Program-made: the position numbers and the translations under genes
NCBI GenBank assembly: GCA_009746045.1
Contig: RPFO01000380.1
Coordinates: 1,087,843 to 1,151,842 of the forward strand
Source: Mesostigma viride
Lineage: Eukaryota; Streptophyta; Mesostigmatophyceae; Mesostigmatales; Mesostigmataceae
Reading direction: 5' to 3'
DNA length: 64,000 nucleotides
The notes under the pieces: model-generated
Database searches by the model: none
Seen by the model: only the letters and a program-made list of their open reading frames with translations
Told to the model about the DNA's origin: nothing
Shown: in pieces, positions 35,883 through 48,132 of the stretch
Numbering within the stretch: the stretch's first letter is position 1
Layout of the letters: each line of letters opens with the position of its first letter

Positions 35883-36059
35883 ACTTACGAAACTGGACAA
35901 GTGCCAAGTGCGGATTGGGTACTATTATTGTTGAGGATGACCAGTTGTGTTTATATATTTTTGCATGGTGGCGGATGACTTGGCGTGTTGTTGCATTTTT
36001 ACATACGGGTGTATGGTAGGCCTTAAACCCTAAACCCCTACACTCCTAAACCATGTTTA

Positions 36060-38700
36060 CCCTTATATGTTGGGTGTGTTGGGTGAATGTTGGGTATGTG
36101 TGTTGGGGCGTGTGTGTTGTGTGTGTGTTGGGTGCATTCATAAAGGTGTGGGGGGTGTAGGGTGTGTGCAAAGTGTCTTGTGTGTTGATGTTGGGTGTGG
36201 GGGGGGGGAGGTACATGTGTGTTGTGTGTGTGTCTTAGTAGGTGTGTTGTGTGTGTGACTTAGGTGTGTGTGTTGTTTGTGTTGGATATGTGTTGTGTGT
36301 GTGTGTGTTGTGTGTGTAGGGTGTCTTGTGTGTTGGTGTCTTGTTTTTAGTAGGTGTTGGGTGTGTGTATGTCGGGTGCAAACATAGTGTGTGTGTGTGT
36401 GTGTTCGGTATGTGTGTTGGGTGTCTTTTGTGTGTGTTGTGTGTGTTGGGGCGTGTGTGTGTGCTCTGTGTATGTATGTTGTGTGTGTGTGTGTGTGTGT
36501 GTGTGGGGCGTGTGCCTGTGTGTGTTGTGTGCATGTTAATTGTCATGTATTGGTGTTGAGTGTGGGGGGGGGATGGACGTGTGTGTTGTGTGTGACTTAG
36601 GTGTGTTATGTGTGTGTTGTGTGTGACTTAAGTGTCTTTTGTGTGTGTTGTGTGTGTTGGATGTGTGGTGTGGGTGTGGGTGTGGGTGTGTGGGTGTGGG
36701 GGGGGGGTGCCAAGTGTCTTGTGTGTTGGTATTGGGTGTGTGTGTGGGGGGTGTACGTGTGTGTTGTGTGTGACTTAGGTGTGTTTTGTGTGTGTTGTGT
36801 GTGATTGACCTAGGTGTGTGTTGCGTGTGTGTATGTGTTGTGTGGTGTGTTGTTTGCATGTTAATTGTCATGTGTTGGTGTTGTGGGGGGGGGGGATGTA
36901 CGTGTACGTGTGTTGTGTGTTGGTGTCTTATTTTTAGGTGTTGGTGTGTGTGTCGTGGGTGCAAACATTGTGTGTGTGTGTGTTAAGTGTGTGTTGGGTG
37001 TCTTGTGTGTTGGTGTCTTATTTTTAGGTGTTGGGTGTTTGTGTCGTGGGTGCAAACATTGTGTGTGTGTGTGTGTGTGTGTGTGTTGGGTGTGTGTTGG
37101 GTGTCTTGTGTGTTGGTGTCTTGTTTTTAGTAGGTGTTGTGTGTGCGTGTTTTCGGTATGTGTGTTGGGTGTCTTGTGTGTGTGTGGTGTGTGTTTGGGT
37201 GTTGTTGTGTGTGCATGCAGTGTTGGGGCATGTGTGTGTGTTGGGGCATGTGTGTCAGTGTGTGTGTTATGGCATGTTAATTGTCGTGTGTTGGTGTTGT
37301 GTGTGTGGGGGGGGATGTACGTGTGTGTTGTGTGTTACTTAGGTGTGTTATGTGTGTGTCTTGGGTGTGGGTGTCGTGGGTGCAAACATTGTGTGTGTGT
37401 GTGTGTTGGGTGTGTGTTGGGTGTCTTGTGTGTTGGTGTCTTGTTTTTAGTAGGTGTTGTGTGTGCGTGTTTTCGGTATGTGTGTTGTGTGTCTTTTGTG
37501 TGTGTGGTGTGTGTTTGGGTGTTGTTGTGTGTGCAGTGTTGGGGCATGTGTGTGTGTGTGTTGGGGCATGTGTGTGTGTGTTGGGGCATGTGTGTCAGTG
37601 TGTTGTGGCATGTTAATTGTCATGTGTTGGTGTTGTGTGTGGGGGGGGGGATGTACGTGTGTGTTGTTTGTTACTTAGGTGTGTTCTGTGTGTGTTGCGT
37701 GTGTGTGATTGTGTGTCTTGGGTGTGTGTTGGGTGTCTTGTGTGTTGGTGTCTTGTTTTTAGTAGGTGTTGTGTGTGTGTGTACGTTGGGTGCGTGTGTG
37801 TGTGTCGGGTATGTGTGTTGTGTGTCTTTTGTGTGTGTTGTGTGTGTTGGATGTGTGGTGTGGGTGTGGGTGTGGGTGTGTGGGTGTGGGGGGGGGATGC
37901 CAAGTGTCTTGTGTGTTGGTATTGGGTGTGTGTGGGGGGGTGTACGTGTGTGTTGTGTGTGACTTAGGTGTGTTTTGTGTGTGTTGTGTGTGATTGACCT
38001 AGGTGTGTGTTGCGTGTGTGTGTACGTGTTGTGTGGTGTGTTGTTTGCATGTTATTTGTCATGTGTTGGTGTTGTGGGGGGGGGGGGATGTACGTGTACG
38101 TGTGTTGTGTGTTGGTGTCTTATTTTTAGGTGTTGGTGTGTGTGTCGTGGGTGCAAACATTGTGTGTGTGTGTGTTAAGTGTGTGTTGGGTGTCTTGTGT
38201 GTTGGTGTCTTATTTTTAGGTGTTGGGTGTGTGTGTCGTGGGTGCAAACATTGTGTGTGTGTGTGTTGGGTGTGTGTTGGGTGTCTTGTGTGTTGGTGTC
38301 TTGTTTTTAGTAGGTGTTGTGTGTGCGTGTTTTCGGTATGTGTGTTGGGTGTCTTGTGTGTGTGTGGTGTGTGTTTGGGTGTTGTTGTGTGTGCAGTGTT
38401 GGGGCATGTGTGTGTGTGTTGGGGCATGTGTGTGTGTGTTGGGGCATGTGTGTCAGTGTGTGTGTTGTGGCATGTTATAATTGTCATGTGTTGGTGTTGT
38501 GTGTGGGGGGGAGGGATGTACATGTGTGTTGTGTGTTACTTAGGTGTGTTCTGTGTGTGTTGCGTGTGTGTGATTGTGTGTCTTGGGTGTGTGTTGGGTG
38601 TCTTGTGTGTTGGTGTCTTGTTTTTAGGTGTTGGTGTGTGTCTTGGGTGCAAACATAGCGTGTGTGTGTTGGGTGTGTTGTTCGTGTGTGTATGAAAATA
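36060..38700. repeat. GT-rich low-complexity satellite with about 1.18-kb higher-order repeat
   Basis: Imperfect (GT)n with GGGTGTGTGTTGGGTGTC, GTGTTGGTGTCTTRTTTTTA and GTGGGTGCAAACATTGTG blocks. The segment around 36700-36960 recurs near 37885-38160, so the domain itself was duplicated. Cys/Val-rich reading frames are artefacts of TGT/GTG. Confidence 0.9.
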
Positions 38701-38819
38701 TAGAAAATTGTTATGTTTGACGATAGTCATAGTGTACTACTAAAAACTTGTACATACATATGCTGGAATGATTTTCTTTTTACTATTCCATTCACTATTG
38801 CTTATTTCTTCAAACATGT

Positions 38820-39925
38820 ACATGCACGCAAGGGGCGGCTGCACACACACGTACACACACCGAGCACGCAAGGAGCGACTGCACTCACATGTACACACAC
38901 CATGCACGCAAGGGCCGGATGCACACACACGTACACACACCATGCACGCAAGGGCCGGCATGCACACACACGTACATCCACCGCGCACGCAAGGGGCAAG
39001 TGCACACACACGTACATCCACCGCGCACGCAAGGAGCGACTGCACTCACATGTACACACACCATGCACGCAAGGGGCGGTTGCACACACACGTACATACA
39101 CCATGCACGCAAGGGGCCGGCTGCACTCACATGTACATACACCATGCACGCAAGGGGCGGCTGCACACACATGTACATACACCATGCACGCAAGGGGCCG
39201 GCTGCACTCACATGTACATACACCATGCACGCAAGGGGCGGCTGCACACACGTGTAAATACACCGCGCATGCAAGGGGCGGCTGCACACACACGTACACA
39301 CACCATGCACGCAAGGGGCAACTGCACACACACGTACACACACCATGCACGCAAGGAGCGACTGCACACACACGTACATACACCGCGCACGCAAGGGGCG
39401 GCTGCACACACACGTACACACACCATGCACGCAAGGAGCGACTGCACTCACATGTACATACACCATGCACGCAAGGGGCGGCTGCACACACGTGTAAATA
39501 CACCGCGCATGCAAGGGGCGGCTGCACACACACGTACACACACCATGCACGCAAGGGGCAACTGCACACACACGTACACACACCATGCACGCAAGGAGCG
39601 ACTGCACACACACGTACATACACCGCGCACGCAAGGGGCGGCTGCACACACACGTACACACACCATGCACGCAAGGAGCGACTGCACTCACATGCACATA
39701 CACCGCGCACGCAAGGGGCGGCTGCACTCACATGTACATACACCATGCACGCAAGGGGCGGCTGCACACACGTGTAAATACACCGCGCATGCAAGGGGCG
39801 GCTGCACACACACGTACACACACCATGCACGCAAGGGCCGGCATGCACACACACGTACACACACCATGCACGCAAGGGGCGAGTGCACGCACACTTACAC
39901 ATACACCGCGCACGCAAGGGGCGGC
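38820..39925. repeat. 40-bp minisatellite, block 1
   Basis: The unit is CATGCACGCAAGGGGCGGC then TGCACACACACGTACACACAC, with variants (CGCGCACGC, GAGCGACTGCACTCACATG, ATCCACC). 40 bp has no stop in most frames, so HTRTHTMHARG-type frames are artefacts. It ends where the composite palindrome inserts. Confidence 0.93.
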
Positions 39926-40807
39926 AGTTACGTTAAATAGTGCCGGAACCTTTTGCCGCCTGAGGCAAATCGGTCCGTAACACTATTTTGCCCGGAATAA
40001 CCACTTCCGAGCACCCAAGTTAATTCGGCCGAATTAACTTGGGTGCTCGGAAGTGGTTATTCCGGGCAAAATAGTGTTACGGACCGATTTGCCTCAGGCG
40101 GCAAAAGGTTCCGGCACTATTTAACGTAACTAAAACCTGGCCTCGTGGAGGGGGGACGAAGAGCCCGAGACATCCGCCTAGGCCGCTGAGCACGCACCAC
40201 TAAATGCGTCGGAGCTGCCTCAGTGAGGATTCGAACCCCTGACCTCCAAGGTGCACAGGTTTTAGTTACGTTAAATAGTGCCGGAACCTTTTGCCGCCTG
40301 AGGCAAATCGGTCCGTAACACTATTTTGCCCGGAATAACCACTTCCGAGCACCCAAGTTAATTCGGCCGAATTAACTTGGGTGCTCGGAAGTGGTTATTC
40401 CGGGCAAAATAGTGTTACGGACCGATTTGCCTCAGGCGGCAAAAGGTTCCGGCACTATTTAACGTAACTAAAACCTGTGCACCTTGGAGGTCAGGGGTTC
40501 GAATCCTCACTGAGGCAGCTCCGACGCATTTAGTGGTGCGTGCTCAGCGGCCTAGGCGGATGTCTCGGGCTCTTCGTCCCCCCTCCACGAGGCCAGGTTT
40601 TAGTTACGTTAAATAGTGCCGGAACCTTTTGCCGCCTGAGGCAAATCGGTCCGTAACACTATTTTGCCCGGAATAACCACTTCCGAGCACCCAAGTTAAT
40701 TCGGCCGAATTAACTTGGGTGCTCGGAAGTGGTTATTCCGGGCAAAATAGTGTTACGGACCGATTTGCCTCAGGCGGCAAAAGGTTCCGGCACTATTTAA
40801 CGTAACT
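39926..40807. mobile_element. 882-bp composite palindrome P-X-P-X'-P, copy 1
   Basis: P is a perfect 206-bp palindrome: 39926-40131, 40264-40469 and 40602-40807. Each starts AGTTACGTTAAATAGTGCC and is centred on TTAATTCGGCCGAATTAA. X (40132-40263, 132 bp) and X' (40470-40601) are exact reverse complements, each bounded by AAAACCTG and CAGGTTTT and holding a Pol III B box (GGTTCGAATCC, in X' on the plus strand). The whole is itself a palindrome centred at 40366/40367. GCGGC flanks both sides as a 5-bp target duplication inside the 40-bp minisatellite. It is a fold-back mobile element or a nested inverted duplication of one. No protein is encoded. Confidence 0.88.
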
Positions 40808-42339
40808 GCGGCTGCACACACACGTACACACACCATGCACGCAAGGGGCAACTGCACACACACGTACACACACCATGCACGCTTGGGGCGACGGCACTCA
40901 CATGTACATACACCACGCACGCAAGGGACGCCTGCACACACACGTACATCCACCGCGCACGCAAGGGGCGAGTGCACACACACGTACATCCACCGCGCAC
41001 GCAAGGGGCGAGTGCACACACACGTACATCCACCGCGCACGCAAGGGGCGAGTGCACACACACGTACATCCACCGCGCACGCAAGGGGCAACTGCACACA
41101 CACGTACACACACCGCGCACGCAAGGGGCGGCATGCACACACACGTACACACACCATGCACGCAAGGAGCGACTGCACACACACGTACATACACCGCGCA
41201 TGCAAGGGGCGGCTGCACACACACGTACACACACCATGCACGCAAGGGCCGGCATGCACACACACGTACATACACCGCGCACGCAAGGGGCGGCTGCACA
41301 CACACGTACATACACCGCGCACGCAAGGGGCGGCTGCACACACACGTACACACACCATGCACGCAAGGGGCAACTGCACACACACGTACATCCACCGCGC
41401 ACGCAAGGGGCAAGTGCACACACACGTAGATCCACCGCGCACGCAAGGAGCGACTGCACTCACATGTACACACACCATGCACGCAAGGGGCGGTTGCACA
41501 CACACGTACATACACCATGCACGCAAGGGGCCGGCTGCACTCACATGTACATACACCATGCACGCAACGGGCGGCTGCACACACATGTACATACACCATG
41601 CACGCAAGGGGCCGGCTGCACTCACATGTACATACACCATGCACGCAAGGGGCGGCTGCACACACGTGTAAATACACCGCGCATGCAAGGGGCGGCTGCA
41701 CACACACGTACACACACCATGCACGCAAGGGGCAACTGCACACACACGTACACACACCATGCACGCAAGGAGCGACTGCACACACACGTACATACACCGC
41801 GCACGCAAGGGGCGGCTGCACACACACGTACACACACCATGCACGCAAGGAGCGACTGCACTCACATGTACATACACCATGCACGCAAGGGGCGGCTGCA
41901 CACACGTGTAAATACACCGCGCATGCAAGGGGCGGCTGCACACACACGTACACACACCATGCACGCAAGGGGCAACTGCACACACACGTACACACACCAT
42001 GCACGCAAGGAGCGACTGCACACACACGTACATACACCGCGCACGCAAGGGGCGGCTGCACACACACGTACACACACCATGCACGCAAGGAGCGACTGCA
42101 CTCACATGCACATACACCGCGCACGCAAGGGGCGGCTGCACTCACATGTACATACACCATGCACGCAAGGGGCGGCTGCACACACGTGTAAATACACCGC
42201 GCATGCAAGGGGCGGCTGCACACACACGTACACACACCATGCACGCAAGGGCCGGCATGCACACACACGTACACACACCATGCACGCAAGGGGCGAGTGC
42301 ACGCACACTTACACATACACCGCGCACGCAAGGGGCGGC
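40808..42339. repeat. 40-bp minisatellite, block 2
   Basis: Continues block 1 after the composite palindrome. Its right part (about 41450-42339) repeats block 1 (about 39040-39925) almost exactly. Confidence 0.92.
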
Positions 42340-43220
42340 AGTTACGTTAAATAGTGCCGGAACCTTTGCCGCCTGAGGCAAATCGGTCCGTAACACTATT
42401 TTGCCCGGAATAACCACTTCCGAGCACCCAAGTTAATTCGGCCGAATTAACTTGGGTGCTCGGAAGTGGTTATTCCGGGCAAAATAGTGTTACGGACCGA
42501 TTTGCCTCAGGCGGCAAAAGGTTCCGGCACTATTTAACGTAACTAAAACCTGGCCTCGTGGAGGGGGGACGAAGAGCCCGAGACATCCGCCTAGGCCGCT
42601 GAGCACGCACCACTAAATGCGTCGGAGCTGCCTCAGTGAGGATTCGAACCCCTGACCTCCAAGGTGCACAGGTTTTAGTTACGTTAAATAGTGCCGGAAC
42701 CTTTTGCCGCCTGAGGCAAATCGGTCCGTAACACTATTTTGCCCGGAATAACCACTTCCGAGCACCCAAGTTAATTCGGCCGAATTAACTTGGGTGCTCG
42801 GAAGTGGTTATTCCGGGCAAAATAGTGTTACGGACCGATTTGCCTCAGGCGGCAAAAGGTTCCGGCACTATTTAACGTAACTAAAACCTGTGCACCTTGG
42901 AGGTCAGGGGTTCGAATCCTCACTGAGGCAGCTCCGACGCATTTAGTGGTGCGTGCTCAGCGGCCTAGGCGGATGTCTCGGGCTCTTCGTCCCCCCTCCA
43001 CGAGGCCAGGTTTTAGTTACGTTAAATAGTGCCGGAACCTTTTGCCGCCTGAGGCAAATCGGTCCGTAACACTATTTTGCCCGGAATAACCACTTCCGAG
43101 CACCCAAGTTAATTCGGCCGAATTAACTTGGGTGCTCGGAAGTGGTTATTCCGGGCAAAATAGTGTTACGGACCGATTTGCCTCAGGCGGCAAAAGGTTC
43201 CGGCACTATTTAACGTAACT
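42340..43220. mobile_element. 881-bp composite palindrome, copy 2
   Basis: P 42340-42544 (one T shorter: CCTTTGCC for CCTTTTGCC), X 42545-42676, P 42677-42882, X' 42883-43014, P 43015-43220. Otherwise identical to copy 1 and with the same flanks, so it arose by the roughly 2.41-kb tandem duplication, not by a second insertion. Confidence 0.88.
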
Positions 43221-46200
43221 GCGGCTGCACACACACGTACACACACCATGCACGCAAGGGGCAACTGCACACACACGTACACACACCATGCACGCTTGGG
43301 GCGACGGCACTCACATGTACATACACCACGCACGCAAGGGACGCCTGCACACACACGTACATCCACCGCGCACGCAAGGGGCGAGTGCACACACACGTAC
43401 ATCCACCGCGCACGCAAGGGGCGAGTGCACACACACGTACATCCACCGCGCACGCAAGGGGCGAGTGCACACACACGTACATCCACCGCGCACGCAAGGG
43501 GCAACTGCACACACACGTACACACACCGCGCACGCAAGGGGCGGCATGCACACACACGTACACACACCATGCACGCAAGGAGCGACTGCACACACACGTA
43601 CATACACCGCGCATGCAAGGGGCGGCTGCACACACACGTACACACACCATGCACGCAAGGGCCGGCATGCACACACACGTACATACACCGCGCACGCAAG
43701 GGGCGGCTGCACACACACGTACATACACCGCGCACGCAAGGGGCGGCTGCACACACACGTACACACACCATGCACGCAAGGGGCAACTGCACACACACGT
43801 ACATCCACCGCGCACGCAAGGGGCAAGTGCACACACACGTAGATCCACCGCGCACGCAAGGAGCGACTGCACTCACATGTACACACACCATGCACGCAAG
43901 GGGCGAGTGCACGCACACTTACACATACACCGCGCATGCAAGGGCGGCTGCACACACACGTACATCCACCGCGCACGCAAGGAGCGACTGCACGCACACT
44001 TACACACACACCGCGCACGCAAGGGGCGACTGCACACACACGTACATCCACCATGCACGCAAGGAGCGGCTGCACTCACATGTACATACACCGCGCATGC
44101 AAGGGGCGGTTGCACACACACGTACACACACCATGCACGCAAGGGGCGAGTGCACGCACACTTACACACACACCGCGCACGCAAGGGACGCCTGCACACA
44201 CACGTACATCCACCATGCACGCAAGGAGCGACTGCACACACACGTACATCCACCATGCACGCAAGGGGCGGCTGCACACACACGTACACACACCATGCAC
44301 GCAAGGGCCGGCATGCACACACACGTACATCCACCGCGCACGCAAGGGGCAACTGCACACACATGTACACACACCGCGCACGCTTGGGGCGGCTGCACTC
44401 ACATGTACACACACCGCGCACGCAAGGGCCGGCTGCACACACACTTACACTCACCATGCACGCATGGGGCGGCTGCACACACACGTACACACACCGCGCA
44501 CGCAAGGGACGGCTGCACACACACGTACATACACCGCGCACGCAAGGGGCGGCTGCACACACACCTACATACACCATGCACGCAAGGGGCGGCTACACAC
44601 ACATGTACATCCACCGCGCACGCAAGGGGCGAGTGCACACACACGTACACACACCGCGCACGCAAGGGGCGGCTGCACCCACATGTACATACACCATGCA
44701 CGCAAGGACAAGGATGAACACACATCTACACACACCATGCACGCAAGGGCCGGCTGCACACACACTTACACACACAATGCACGCTTGGGGCAACGGCACA
44801 CACACGTACATACACTGCGCACGCAAGGGGCAACTGCACACACACGTACACACACCATGCACGGAAGGGACGGCTGCACTCACATGTACATCCACAGCGC
44901 AACCACGGGCGGCTGCACACACACTTACATACACCATGCACGCAAGGGGCGGCTGCACACACATGTACATCCACCGCGCACGCAAGGGGCGAGTGCACAC
45001 ACACGTACACACACCGCGCACGCAAGGGGCGGCTGCACACACACGTACACACACCATGCACGCAATTGCTGGCATGCACACACACCCACTGCCCGCACAT
45101 GTACATCCACCGCGCACGCAAGGGGCGCCTGCACCCACATGTACATACACCATGCACGCAAGGACAAGGATGAACACACATGTACACACACCATGCACGC
45201 AAGGGCCGGCTGCACACACACGTACATACACCATGCACGCAAGGGCCGGCATGCACACACACGTACATACACTGCGCACGCAAGGGGCAACTGCACACAC
45301 ACGTACACACCATGCACGGAAGGGACGGCTGCACTCACATGTACATCCACCGCGCAACCACGGGGCGGCTGCACACACACGTACATACACCGCGCACGCA
45401 AGGGGCGGCTGCACACACACGTACATACACCGCGCACGCAAGGGGCGGCTGCACACACACGTACACACACCTTGCACGCAATTGCCGGCATGCACACACA
45501 CGTACATCCACCGCGCACGCAAGGGGCAACTGCCCACACATGTACACACACCGCGCACGCAAGGGCCGGCTGCACACACACGTACATACACCGCGCACGC
45601 AAGGGGCAACTGCACACACACGTACACACACCATGCACGCAAGGGCCGGCTGCACTCACATGTACACACACCATGCACGCAAGGGCCGGCTGCACACACA
45701 CTTACACACACAATGCACGCTTGGGGCAACGGCACTCACATGTACATACACCATGCACGCAAGGGGCGGCTGCACACACACGTACACACACCATGCACGC
45801 AAGGAGCGACTTCACGCACAGGTACACACACCATGCACGCAAGGTTCGGCTGCACACACATGTACATCCACCGCGCACGCAAGGGGCGAGTGCAAACACA
45901 TGTACATACACCGCGCACGCAAGGGGCAACTGCCCACACATGTACATCCACCGCGCACGCAAGGGGCGGCTGCACACACGTGTACATCCACCGCGCACGC
46001 AAGGGGCGGCTGCACACACACGTACACACACCATGCACGCAAGGGCCGGCATGCACACACAGTACACACACCGCGCACGCAAGGGGCGGCTGCACACACA
46101 CGTACATACACTGCGCACGCAAGGGGCTGCTGCACACACACTTACACTCACCATGCACGCAAGGTCCGGCTGCACACACACGTACACACACCATGCACGC

Positions 46201-47410
46201 AAGGGCCGGCATGCACACACACGTACACACACCATGCACGCAAGGGGCAACTGCACACACATGTACACACACCACGCACGCAAGGGGCGGCTGCACACAC
46301 ACGTACATACACCGCCCACGCAAGGACCGGCTCCACTCACATGTACATCCACCGCGCAACCACGGGGCGGCTGCACACACACGTACATACACCGCGCACG
46401 CAAGGGGCTGCTGCACACACACTTACACACAAAATGCACGCTTGGGGCGACGGCACTCACATGTACATACACCGCGCACGAAAGGGGTGGCTGCACACAC
46501 ACGTACATCCACCGCGCACGCAAGGGGCGGCTGCACACACACATACATACACCATGCACGCAAGGGGCGAGTGCAAAAACATGTACATACACCGCGCACG
46601 CAAGGGGCAACTGCCCACACATGGACATACACCATGCACGCAAGGGGAGGCTGCATTAACACGTACATACACCGCGCACGCAAGGGCGGCTGCACACACA
46701 CGTACACACACCATGCACGCAAGGGCCGGCTGCACACACACGTACATACACCGCGCACGCAAGGGGCGGCTGCACACACACGTACATATACACCATGCAC
46801 GCAAGGGGCGGCTGCACACACATGTACATCCACCGCGCACGCAAGGGGCGAGTGCACACACACGTACACACACCGCGCACGCAAGGGGCGGCTGCACACA
46901 CACGTACACACACCATGCACGCAAGGGCCGGCATGCACACACACGTACATCCACCGCGCACGCAAGGGCAACTGCACACACATGTACACACACCGCGCAC
47001 GCTTGGGGCGGCTGCACTCACATGTACACACACCGCGCACGCAAGGGCCGGCTGCACACACACTTACACTCACCATGCACGCATGGGGCGGCTGCACACA
47101 CACGTACACACACCGCGCACGCAAGGGACGGCTGCACACACACGTACATACACCGCGCACGCAAGGGGCGGCTGCACACACACGTACATACACCATGCAC
47201 GCAAGGGGCGGCTGCACACACATGTACATCCACCGCGCACGCAAGGGGCGAGTGCACACACACGTACACACACCGCGCACGCAAGGGGCGGCTGCACACA
47301 CACGTACACACACCATGCACGCAATTGCCGGCATGCACACACACGTACATCCACCGCGCACGCAAGGGGCAACTGCACACACATGTACACACACCGCGCA
47401 CGCTTGGGGC
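43221..47410. repeat. 40-bp minisatellite, block 3
   Basis: The left end repeats block 2 (shift 2,413 bp). The remainder is more diverse, with rarer units such as GCAAGGACAAGGATGAACAC and CGCAACCACGG. It is interrupted at 47410 by the copia-type element. Confidence 0.92.
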
Positions 47411-47755
47411 AGTTAAAGCCCGACCGGCTCAGCTATGGCGGTCGGTCACGTTGAGCTTGGGATAAGGTGAACACAGAGAACTACTGTCGGAGCTGGCCCA
47501 CCACTGGTTTATGTCTTAGCCAGCAAACCCTATCCGGTTAGCCGTAACCGTGGGACAAGCTAGCCGTCCGTACTGACCCGGATAAGGCCCCGGACTGGGG
47601 CCTAGGTGGCGCCGGCCCTAGGCGCCGCCCTTAGACCGGTCGCCCGCGTCGGACCGCCGGATTATAGCCGGCGGCTTAGCGGACGCTAGCGGGAGGCGTG
47701 CGGACGGACATGGGGAACTTAGAGCCAGATCCTAGGGCTCTAGAGTTACTCAACT
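47411..47755 (-). repeat. 3' LTR of copia-type element 1
   Basis: 345 bp, identical to 53219-53563. Contains GC-rich inverted segments (GGCGCCGGCCCTAGGCGCC; CCGCCGGATTATAGCCGGCGG spans about 47651-47671). A purine-rich AAAGAACAAAAGAG lies just upstream in element sense (about 47765-47780). Confidence 0.93.
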
Positions 47756-48132
47756 CCGACATACTCTTTTGTTCTTTGATTAATTATCAAAATAATTACA
47801 TCAAATGCAGACCATACAAAACCCTCTAAGGTAGGGAACTCAAGGGGGCCTCAAGGCCGTCAAAATCACCACGGTATCGACCCGCGCCCTTGTGATCACA
47901 CATGAATAGTGATGTAATAAGTATCGAGAAAAAAACAACTATGCCACCAGACAAAAGGTGACCCATTTATTAGGACCAGTGACCCGCCGACGGGCCCAAG
48001 GCACCGTCCAACGTGGCTAGGGTATGGTCAGGACAAGCAAAAAAACTACCACCATGATATTCGTGAATGCTAGCAACACAGGGTGAGTTATGGCTGTATT
48101 CATAAAGCGCCCGAGCCGTAACCCTGTGTGGC
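47756..48132. other. 3' untranslated part of copia-type element 1
   Basis: Between the RNase H stop and the 3' LTR. No open frame of note. Confidence 0.6.

Noticed and set aside
36018-36056. Interstitial telomere (TAAACCCTAAACCCC)
   Set aside because: Only two imperfect plant-type units; too short to claim.
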